12,548 nt of DNA from Candidatus Heimdallarchaeota archaeon (GTDB lineage: Archaea > Asgardarchaeota > Heimdallarchaeia > Heimdallarchaeales > Heimdallarchaeaceae): NCBI GenBank assembly GCA_023135215.1, contig JAGLTP010000522.1, forward strand, positions 1-12,548, in the 5' to 3' direction. Shown piece by piece: positions 7,265-12,548 of the stretch (its first letter is position 1; every line of letters begins with the position of its first letter). The notes beneath the pieces are model-generated. The model had not been told where the DNA came from. It made no database searches and saw only the letters and a program-made list of their open reading frames with translations. The position numbers were made by a program, and so were the translations under genes.

Positions 7265-9381
7265 GTTTCTTCATCATCATCAGTAATATTTTCTCTTCTC
7301 CTTCTCTCATTTGATAATATCTCATCGTATTCTTCTATTTCTCTACGGCGTTCTTTTCTGTAATCATCAAGTAAACTATCTAGAAAACTCTTTTTCTCTT
7401 CGATCACGATTTCTTCAATTTCTTCTATTGCGATCTCTAGAATTCTAATAAGATCCTCTTCTCTTATAACAGCAATTTCATCAATCCGTTTAAGTTCCAC
7501 TGCATTTGGATCTGCAATCGGAATTTGTTCTTCAACTAATTTCTTTTTTGCATAATATGAAAATTGATTTTCATCTCCTATTATAGCTTTAATCCTATAA
7601 GAGAGGAGTTTTTCAGCTGTTTGACCACCACCACCTGTTGTATCCAAAATTAATACAATATCCCCTGGTCCAAGATTATATGTTTCAGCTGTTTTTTCTA
7701 TTTCTTCTGTAGTAAATTTCTTTATCACTTTAAGTGGTATCCAACCTTCTCTATTTCTTAACCATGTTACTGTTTTTAGTTCCTCTACTCTTCCACTTGA
7801 TCTTTCCAGTTCTGTCTCTAATTGCTTTACTTTTTCTTGCAAAAAACTGATCTGATTTTCCCTTAAAATGTAAGTTTTTTCTTTTTGGATTTGTTCCATA
7901 TATTCAGATTTTCCTTCATTTAGTCTTTCTTGTAAATATTCAATTTTCTCTTCTAATTCTTTTAATTCGACACTTAATTCCGAATTCTTTCTCCTCTCCC
8001 AATCTAATTGTTCTTGCAGGATAAGACTTCTTTTTTCCAAGGATTCCTTTTCCTGACTATGTTGTGAAACTACTTCTTGTGAGATTACTTCCACTGAAGA
8101 GATTTCTGGTTCTTTAAGTGTCTCTTCTATCTCATTTGTTGCTTCCATAATTGACTTTCCTTTTACTAGTAAGTCTTTTATTTCATCTCTTAATGATTTA
8201 TCGTATTCATTGTAGTATTTTCTATCTATATTTTCAAATTCCGATCTGAATTTTGTGTATCCTTTATATGCAGAAGCTAGAGAATCTCTCTGATGAGCAT
8301 TTTTTGTTAATACGCCATGTTGCATAGCTAGTTTTCTAGAAATTTCGTTCTTCTCAGAAACAGTCATAACACTTCGAGGAGTGTAAAGTCTCGCATTGAA
8401 AGTAGCGGCTATTTTTTCAACAAAAGAAGGATAGGGATAAACATCTACACAGATTAGAGTGGGCTTTCCATATCGTGTTATTTCTCTAATTATCTGCCCT
8501 CTACTAGCTTCTCGATAACTACTGACTTTTAGTATTCTACCATTTAAATCAAGGATTGATAGTCCAACTGTTAAACCGGGATCAATACCTACAATTAATC
8601 GTTTCAAGGACGACTTGACTTTTACTTGTTGCGAGAGTGGAATAAACTCAACTCTTTCTTTATTCACCGGAAAGATTTTGACTTGGCAAATTTCTCCTTT
8701 CCGTTTTTTAATCCTTTTTGTGACATTATCTATTGGAGCATAAATACTGAATACAACCTTTTGTGCTCCAAATTTGCTTCTTACTGTTCTTTTGTCGAAA
8801 TCAAAGCGGAGTTCCACTAACGTACTTTCAATATTCTTCGCTTCTTGATTCACAGTTGTATCTATTAATCGCCCATATCTTTTCTGAGACCACCCACCAG
8901 GTCCTTTTGCTTTAGATCGGGATACAACGACTTTAGTTTCGTCCTCAAATGGTTCTACTATATATCCAAGTTTTCTACTAGCTAGAATAGCACATGCTTC
9001 TGCAGCTGCAAGAGGAGATAATTTTCCAGAAATCGGTAAATCATTTTGTTTCATTAATCTACGAAGAGATGTAAAACCATGAATAGGTGAACCAGTGACC
9101 TGAACTAATTTTGTTGCAGGAAGTAATTGCAAACAAAGATGAGGAATTTGTGATGGTTTTTTCACTAACTCGTATATATTATCAGAAGCAAGAAAGTTAG
9201 CTTGAGAACTCCTTATTATGCCTATTAATTTTTGTAGATTAACTTTATTATATTTTTGTATTAGTTTGTCATTAGCACCATCATAAACACTTACAGCATA
9301 ATGTGATACACCTGAAGGAGAGCTTTGTGGTAATATATCAACTCCTACAACAATTAAATCTGTTTCAGCTATACATATCAC
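7261..9381 (-). CDS. DUF460/COG2433 protein, RuvC/YqgF-like predicted nuclease with coiled coil
   Basis: Archaeal protein of the DUF460 family, annotated as a predicted RNase H-fold nuclease; its substrate is unknown to me. 706 residues. The middle part (about 260-375) has RuvC/YqgF-like catalytic motifs: Asp267 in IVGIDPGLTVG, Asp313 in CVDVYPYP and Asp366 in HQRDSLASAY. The N-terminal part (about 8-140) repeats the layout in degenerate form (VGVDILP, NFLASDN, AAAEACAIL). A charged coiled coil spans about 440-537. A C-terminal alpha/beta domain (about 545-655) contains LILDTTGGGGQTAEKLL and IKAIIGD, and the tail is very acidic and basic. The start is GTG at 9381; GGTGA overlaps it and no in-frame ATG is nearby, so a rare ATA at 9372 cannot be excluded. 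It lies six bases after the rio2 stop, so the two are almost certainly cotranscribed. Confidence 0.88.
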   Translation of the reverse strand: MICIAETDLIVVGVDILPQSSPSGVSHYAVSVYDGANDKLIQKYNKVNLQKLIGIIRSSQANFLASDNIYELVKKPSQIPHLCLQLLPATKLVQVTGSPIHGFTSLRRLMKQNDLPISGKLSPLAAAEACAILASRKLGYIVEPFEDETKVVVSRSKAKGPGGWSQKRYGRLIDTTVNQEAKNIESTLVELRFDFDKRTVRSKFGAQKVVFSIYAPIDNVTKRIKKRKGEICQVKIFPVNKERVEFIPLSQQVKVKSSLKRLIVGIDPGLTVGLSILDLNGRILKVSSYREASRGQIIREITRYGKPTLICVDVYPYPSFVEKIAATFNARLYTPRSVMTVSEKNEISRKLAMQHGVLTKNAHQRDSLASAYKGYTKFRSEFENIDRKYYNEYDKSLRDEIKDLLVKGKSIMEATNEIEETLKEPEISSVEVISQEVVSQHSQEKESLEKRSLILQEQLDWERRKNSELSVELKELEEKIEYLQERLNEGKSEYMEQIQKEKTYILRENQISFLQEKVKQLETELERSSGRVEELKTVTWLRNREGWIPLKVIKKFTTEEIEKTAETYNLGPGDIVLILDTTGGGGQTAEKLLSYRIKAIIGDENQFSYYAKKKLVEEQIPIADPNAVELKRIDEIAVIREEDLIRILEIAIEEIEEIVIEEKKSFLDSLLDDYRKERRREIEEYDEILSNERRRRENITDDDEET

Positions 9382-9382
9382 C
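9378..9382 (-). promoter_or_regulatory. GGTGA overlapping the DUF460 start codon
   Basis: On the minus strand AAAGGTGATATG, with the proposed GTG start inside the GGTGA match. Such an overlap is awkward for a normal Shine-Dalgarno interaction. Either AAAGG alone acts, or initiation is coupled to rio2 termination six bases upstream. The out-of-frame ATG at 9376 hits a stop after three codons. Confidence 0.4.
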
Positions 9383-9387
9383 TTTGT

Positions 9388-10281
9388 TTACTTACCCACA
9401 ATATATTCAATTACAGTATCAACCTCATCTGTAGTTATACCCCATTTCTTTCCTATAAAGTCAAGTAAATGAGAGAGATCTCTCTCTAGAAGATTCAATG
9501 CTTCTGGATGATCAATTTTAACAGCTTGAGGAAAATCTATCACAACCATTGAATCTTTTTCAATATCATAAAGAATATTGAATTCTGTTAAATCAGCATG
9601 AACTATCCCATGTTTTTGATAAAGTGTTTTAGTAAACTCAACGATTTTTCCAAGTAATTTAATGGGTTTTTTGGGATATTGAACATTGACTAATTCAACC
9701 CCATCAACTATTTCCATTGCAATCATATGACGATTGTGTCCTAGTAATTTAGGAATAGGTAGGCTTTGATTCTGTAATTTTGATAGAATCTCATATTCTC
9801 TGGTTGCTGATAATTCTGCGACTGAAAAGATGGAATAATGGTATTTGTTTTTGAGGAAGTCTCTTTTCTTTTTTACCTGCTGAAAACTTGCCCTTCCAGT
9901 TCTATTAATTTTCAACATAATTTCCTTTTCTTCAAAATCAATTGCATAATAAATATCGCTTTCTTTCCCAACTCCCTTAGCTCTCCCTGTTCCAGCAACT
10001 ATCTGTTTGTTATATAATGTATTTAATGCTAGAACATCAAATCCTGTCAAAGTTAAGGAGTATCCTACAAACTGTCCTGTCCATCTACGTATTAATTTCA
10101 GTTTGTGTAATCTTGATAAATAGATTTCAACATCCTTTTCTCTGTAACCTGAATAAACAATAATTCTATCCTTAGGTGCATACTCTCCTTTCTTTAGCAG
10201 TGTTTCTACCATATTTAAGGTCCTCAACTCTTCATTCGAAAGATCTTTGAGTACTCTTGCTCCACGAAAGGAAATTGGCAT
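9388..10281 (-). CDS. rio2: RIO2 serine protein kinase/ATPase
   Basis: Atypical kinase/ATPase of small-subunit ribosome maturation, universal in archaea and eukaryotes. 297 residues from the chosen ATG. N-terminal winged helix (about 1-90, beginning MPISFRGARVLKDL), the RIO2 nucleotide loop GVGKESDIY (101-109), catalytic Lys124 in IMLKINR, a conserved loop (GRASFQQVKKKRDFLKN), catalytic Asp230 and Asn235 in VHADLTEFN, and the metal-binding DFPQ with Asp249. The same frame stays open upstream to 10416, but that 45-residue extension is hydrophobic, matches nothing in RIO2, and overlaps the divergent methyltransferase gene and both promoters. MPIS at 10281 is therefore the start. A TATAAAA box (10317-10326) gives a leader of about 15 bases. 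DUF460 follows after six bases. Confidence 0.95.
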   Translation of the reverse strand: MPISFRGARVLKDLSNEELRTLNMVETLLKKGEYAPKDRIIVYSGYREKDVEIYLSRLHKLKLIRRWTGQFVGYSLTLTGFDVLALNTLYNKQIVAGTGRAKGVGKESDIYYAIDFEEKEIMLKINRTGRASFQQVKKKRDFLKNKYHYSIFSVAELSATREYEILSKLQNQSLPIPKLLGHNRHMIAMEIVDGVELVNVQYPKKPIKLLGKIVEFTKTLYQKHGIVHADLTEFNILYDIEKDSMVVIDFPQAVKIDHPEALNLLERDLSHLLDFIGKKWGITTDEVDTVIEYIVGK

Positions 10282-10302
10282 TATATTGTGATAAGAGGAT
10301 GA

Positions 10303-10310
10303 CTTAAAAT
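10303..10310 (+). promoter_or_regulatory. Possible TATA box for the methyltransferase gene
   Basis: CTTAAAAT, the same octamer core as before the Gins23 gene, centred about 29 bases before ATG 10336. It predicts a leader of only a few bases. It sits within the 54-base divergent region shared with rio2. Confidence 0.4.
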
Positions 10311-10316
10311 CATTTT

Positions 10317-10326
10317 CTTTTATAAT
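10317..10326 (-). promoter_or_regulatory. TATA box for rio2-DUF460
   Basis: On the minus strand ATTATAAAAG. The expected start is near 10296, about 15 bases before the rio2 ATG. It overlaps the region expected to be bound for divergent transcription of the methyltransferase, so the two promoters face each other within about 15 bases. Confidence 0.5.
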
Positions 10327-10335
10327 GTATTTTAG

Positions 10336-10887
10336 ATGAATGAAAGAAAAGCAGAAGTAAGACGAAAGTACGATACTACTGCCAAAGCTTATGATACAAG
10401 ATATACAGAGATTCAAAATAGAAAATATCTTGAAGTTTTTTCCAAATTTGATGTAAAAGATTCTGATGTCGTTGTAGATGTAGGTGCAGGTACAGGTCTT
10501 CTATTAGATTTTTTACATAACAACAAGGGGAACATCTTCTGCTGTGATCTCTCATTTAATATGCTTAAAGAAGGGAAAAAGAAACATCAACATAACCATT
10601 TTATTTGTGCAGATAGTGAGCATCTACCCTTCAGAGAATCAAGTGCTAATATAGTTACAAGCTTTACTGTCTTTCAGAATCTTCCCAACCCTTCCGCAGT
10701 TATGAACCAGATCATTCCTATTCTAAAATACAGAGGAGCACTTATTTTAACTGCCTTACAAAAGAAATACAAGATTGAGGACTTAAGAAAACTAATAGCC
10801 CAGACTAACTTAAAAATAGTCACTATCTGGAATTTAACTTATGAAGATACTTCTGTGATTGCTAGAAAAGTAGAAAACAAATACTGA
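10336..10887 (+). CDS. Class I SAM-dependent methyltransferase (Methyltransf_11/25 type), substrate unknown
   Basis: A compact Rossmann-fold methyltransferase of 183 residues with few extra elements. SAM motif I is VVDVGAGTG (46-54), the acidic residue ending strand 2 is Asp71 in FCCDLSFNMLK, motif III-like is CADSEHLPF (91-99), and FTVFQNLPNP fills the motif IV position. The N-terminal YDTTAKAYDTRY is common to UbiE-like and archaeal small-molecule, RNA or protein methyltransferases, so the substrate cannot be read from sequence. It diverges from rio2 across a 54-base region. That invites a role in ribosome or RNA modification, but this is inference only. Its 3' end converges on the regulator gene with a four-base gap. 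The first ATG is taken as start; there is no Shine-Dalgarno sequence. Confidence 0.85.
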   Translation: MNERKAEVRRKYDTTAKAYDTRYTEIQNRKYLEVFSKFDVKDSDVVVDVGAGTGLLLDFLHNNKGNIFCCDLSFNMLKEGKKKHQHNHFICADSEHLPFRESSANIVTSFTVFQNLPNPSAVMNQIIPILKYRGALILTALQKKYKIEDLRKLIAQTNLKIVTIWNLTYEDTSVIARKVENKY

Positions 10888-10898
10888 GTTTTTACTCA
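10885..10898. terminator. Small hairpin between convergent genes
   Basis: TGAGT-TTTT-ACTCA, a perfect five-base inverted repeat that contains the methyltransferase stop codon and runs into the regulator's stop. A T5 tract lies in it on the plus strand and A5 on that strand's complement. It could help end transcription from the plus strand; the stem is short and may be chance. Confidence 0.3.
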
Positions 10899-11173
10899 AT
10901 ATTTAGAATTATTTTTCTTACCTTTGTTTTACACACTTTTCTAACACCATGTGCTCCTGGTTCGTATCTTGAATCAAGAACACCTGCTCTTTCAAGGTAT
11001 TTGATTTGAGCGGAAGTATTTGCTTCAGTCTGTTTCATTCTTTTTGCAATACTCGATATATCCATTTCTTTATCCAACAGAAGTTTAACAATATTATATC
11101 TAGTAGGCGAAGATAGTGCTTTTGCTAAAGTTATTATTTGTTTTTCATCGTTTAATTCTAGTGTGTCGGTCAA
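10892..11173 (-). CDS. ArsR-like winged helix-turn-helix transcriptional regulator
   Basis: A 93-residue DNA-binding protein. ArsR-type start ALSSPTRYNIVKLLL (about 19-33), followed by the helix-turn-helix DISSIAKRMKQTEANTSAQIKYLERAGVL (in two parts, about 38-66) and a wing with PGAHGVRKVC (72-81). No metal-binding Cys pair of the ArsR/SmtB kind is visible in the recognition helix. The wing motif resembles the COG4189-like regulators that carry a GxxKxC element, a similarity I recall rather than measured. The TTG start at 11173 is supported by GGGGTGG six bases upstream; internal ATGs would remove the first helix. No effector domain is present. A perfect inverted repeat at 11232-11247, just upstream of its TATA box, is a candidate operator, which would make it autoregulated. 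Target genes are unknown. Confidence 0.82.
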   Translation of the reverse strand: MTDTLELNDEKQIITLAKALSSPTRYNIVKLLLDKEMDISSIAKRMKQTEANTSAQIKYLERAGVLDSRYEPGAHGVRKVCKTKVRKIILNIE

Positions 11174-11179
11174 TTAAAA

Positions 11180-11186
11180 CCACCCC
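11180..11186 (-). promoter_or_regulatory. Ribosome binding site supporting the TTG start of the regulator
   Basis: On the minus strand GGGGTGG, six bases before TTG 11173. It partly matches the GGAGGTGA anti-16S sequence and is the only strong site upstream of this frame. Confidence 0.55.
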
Positions 11187-11220
11187 TTTGTTTTAATCAT
11201 GCAATTCTAATCAAACGATT

Positions 11221-11230
11221 ATTTAAATAT
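11221..11230 (-). promoter_or_regulatory. TATA box for the regulator gene
   Basis: Minus strand ATATTTAAAT. The expected start is near 11201, giving a leader of about 27 bases with the ribosome binding site inside. The inverted repeat 11232-11247 abuts it on the upstream side, where TFB would bind. Confidence 0.5.
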
Positions 11231-11231
11231 A

Positions 11232-11247
11232 ATGTTTGGTAAAACAT
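11232..11247. repeat. Perfect inverted repeat, candidate operator
   Basis: ATGTTT-GGTA-AAACAT, six-base perfect arms spaced by four, directly upstream of the regulator's TATA box and over its likely BRE. The size and symmetry suit a dimeric winged-helix protein, so autoregulation by the adjacent ArsR-like protein is the simplest guess. Confidence 0.4.
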
Positions 11248-11429
11248 AGAACAAGCGTTTTTTGGTTCAAATTAACAGAAGAATATATATATGATAAAAA
11301 TTTTGTATATGCTTTTACTTTATCTAATAATCTTCCTCCCTAAGTAAGTAAACGATTCTTTGTTTATTCAATTCGATTGTTTATCTTTTTTGCACTCCCC
11401 ACATAAATCGTTAAGGCTAAATACAATTG

Positions 11430-11460
11430 AATTAGAATCTTTTTAAGAATAATACTAATT
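11430..11460 (+). promoter_or_regulatory. DRG promoter with TATA-like core inside an inverted repeat
   Basis: TTTTTAAGAATA (11440-11451) serves as the TATA-like core, predicting a start near 11469. It is flanked by AATTAG (11430-11435) and CTAATT (11455-11460), perfect six-base arms, with TCTT/AAGA symmetry in the centre. In DNA this AT-rich the symmetry may be accidental. Confidence 0.35.
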
Positions 11461-11475
11461 AACAAAGGTACAAAC

Positions 11476-12548
11476 ATGAGTGCCACCATTGACGAGCGAA
11501 TTGCTGATATAGAGGATCAAATCAAGAGAACTCAGAAGAACAAATCTACTGAGCATCATATTGGTTTGTTAAAAGCTAAAGTAGCGAAACTTAGACGTAA
11601 GAAACTTGATGGTGAAATGGCTTCTCGATCGTTCAGTGGTTATGGTTTTGATGTAAAAAAAGCTGGAGATGGTTCAGTTGTTCTAATTGGTTTTCCATCT
11701 ACTGGCAAATCAACTTTAATATCGAACATCACTAGTAAAGAATCTAAAATAGGACATTATGCTTTTACAACAACTACTGCAATCCCAGGGATTTTATTTC
11801 ATAAAGGAACACAAATACAAATAATTGATTTACCTGGGGTAATAGAAGAAGCAAGTAAAGGGAAGGGAAGAGGAAAGGAAATACTTGCAGTAGCTCGAAG
11901 TGCAGATATGATATTGATTCTGTTAGATCCACGTAAGGTGAAAACTTTCTATGAAAAAACACTTATCGAATTGAAAAATGTCGCAATTAGACCAGGAAGA
12001 ACAGAACCAGACATAAGAATTAAGAAGAAAGATCGAGGGGGTATTGCTCTCTCTACACTCGCGAAACTTACGCATATGAGTGAAAAAACGTTCAGTGGAA
12101 TCTTACGTGCATATAAAATCATGAATGCTATGGTTACTGTGCGTTCTGATCCTACAATGGATGAACTAATCGACGTATTAGAAGGGAATAGAGTATATCC
12201 AAAACTTCTGATAGTAGTCAATAAAATCGATCTCATTACATCAAAACAAAAAAATAGAATTAAGAAAAAGTTTCCTGAAGCAGTTATGATTAGTTCACTT
12301 ACAGGTGAAAATCTCGAGATACTAAAAGAGGCTATAGTTGATAGATTGGAATTAATACAAATTTATCTTAAAAAACAGCGTGAAAAAACTGATTTTAATG
12401 AACCTTTAATTGTTAAAAAAAACTCGACTATTAAAGATGTTTGTAATAAAATTCATCGTAGCTTTGTTAAGCAATTCAGATATGCTGTTGTTTCTGGCTC
12501 GAGTGCCAAGCATACTAATCAGAGAGTGGGATTAGATCATGTTATACA
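11476..12548 (+). CDS. drg: DRG-family GTP-binding protein (OBG-like, TGS domain), 3' truncated
   Basis: Translation-associated GTPase of the developmentally regulated GTP-binding protein family, conserved in archaea and eukaryotes and thought to act on ribosomes. 357 codons are visible and the frame is still open at the window end; about 10-15 residues should be missing from a usual 365-370. Basic N-terminal helices (1-50, rich in K/R), then the G domain with G1 GFPSTGKST (72-80), G2 region FTTTT (about 97-101), G3 DLPGV (117-121), G4 NKID and G5 SSLTG. The DRG-specific S5D2L insertion with IRPGRTEPDIRIKKKDRGGI is present. The C-terminal TGS domain includes IVKKNSTIKDVCNKIH and VSGSSAKHTNQRVGLDH. 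The ATG at 11476 follows AAAGGT by six bases and a TATA-like box. Identification is certain. Confidence 0.95.
   Translation, partial: MSATIDERIADIEDQIKRTQKNKSTEHHIGLLKAKVAKLRRKKLDGEMASRSFSGYGFDVKKAGDGSVVLIGFPSTGKSTLISNITSKESKIGHYAFTTTTAIPGILFHKGTQIQIIDLPGVIEEASKGKGRGKEILAVARSADMILILLDPRKVKTFYEKTLIELKNVAIRPGRTEPDIRIKKKDRGGIALSTLAKLTHMSEKTFSGILRAYKIMNAMVTVRSDPTMDELIDVLEGNRVYPKLLIVVNKIDLITSKQKNRIKKKFPEAVMISSLTGENLEILKEAIVDRLELIQIYLKKQREKTDFNEPLIVKKNSTIKDVCNKIHRSFVKQFRYAVVSGSSAKHTNQRVGLDHVI

Larger units (their letters stand above)
11174..11475. other. 302-base divergent intergenic region between regulator and DRG
   Basis: The longest gene-free stretch of the window, strongly AT-rich. At the left lie the regulator's leader, TATA box and inverted repeat. 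At the right lies a DRG promoter. Between about 11250 and 11420 I see only an AATATATATAT run (11282-11291), a T6 tract (11258-11263) and a repeated AAACGATT word (11214-11221 and about 11350-11357). I find no tRNA, snoRNA or conserved protein. Both genes point outward, so long leaders or a small RNA remain possible. Confidence 0.6.

Noticed and set aside
8626..8820. Plus-strand open frame inside DUF460
   Set aside because: Antisense shadow of a conserved gene; the translation is not domain-like and there is no start signal.
10282..10416. 45-residue N-terminal extension of the RIO2 frame (to an upstream start at 10416)
   Set aside because: It is hydrophobic, has no counterpart in RIO2, overlaps the methyltransferase coding region and both promoters, and the winged helix begins at MPIS (10281).
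11264..11277. GGTTCAAAT resembling a tRNA T-loop/B box
   Set aside because: The flanking bases do not form a T stem, and no acceptor stem or D arm lies at the right distance.
11291..11347. 18-codon hydrophobic micro-ORF (Met-Ile-Lys start, Pro-Lys end) between regulator and DRG
   Set aside because: It looks like a tiny membrane peptide, but the only TATA-like run directly abuts its ATG, so transcription would begin inside it, and there is no ribosome binding site. AT-rich DNA readily yields such frames.
11774..12236. Two overlapping minus-strand open frames within DRG
   Set aside because: They mirror the GTPase domain, which is intact on the plus strand; hydrophobic translations are expected from antisense AT-rich codons.

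Overview
The window is AT-rich archaeal chromosome carrying ten recognisable housekeeping information-processing genes and one regulator. The archaeal assignment rests on Hel308, a GINS subunit, NurA and HerA, an Sm-like protein, a DUF460 protein, RIO2 kinase and DRG GTPase in one window, on TATA-type promoters at fixed distances from starts, and on a mixture of apparently leaderless and Shine-Dalgarno-led genes. A GINS subunit of the Gins23 domain order (B domain first) is known mainly from Thermoproteota/TACK, Thermococcales and Asgard lineages. The AT-rich composition would fit an Asgard archaeon, but nothing here proves that placement.

Positions 1-7264, all plus strand: the 3' part of Hel308 helicase with a C-terminal PCNA-binding motif, a Gins23-like replisome subunit, CTP synthase, then the NurA nuclease and HerA translocase pair (resection machinery, start codon directly abutting the upstream stop), and an Sm-like RNA-binding protein after its own promoter. 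This block joins replication, fork repair, nucleotide supply and end resection. The Mre11-Rad50 genes that often accompany herA-nurA are absent from it.

Positions 7261-10281, minus strand: an operon of RIO2 kinase (small-subunit ribosome maturation) followed by a large DUF460/COG2433 protein with RuvC/YqgF-like RNase H motifs, coiled coils and a glycine-rich C-terminal domain. Its stop codon overlaps that of the Sm gene. Divergent from RIO2 lies a small class I methyltransferase, which converges on a small ArsR-like winged-helix regulator. A 301-302 bp intergenic region then separates the regulator from DRG, a translation-associated GTPase cut off by the window end.

No mobile element, CRISPR array, tRNA or rRNA was found. 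The regions most worth a second look are the RIO2-DUF460 pairing, the apparent duplication of the RNase H fold in DUF460, the altered C-terminal catalytic motif of NurA, a 12-bp-stem hairpin downstream of herA, and a perfect inverted repeat beside the regulator's promoter. I did not find a convincing wholly new multi-gene system.
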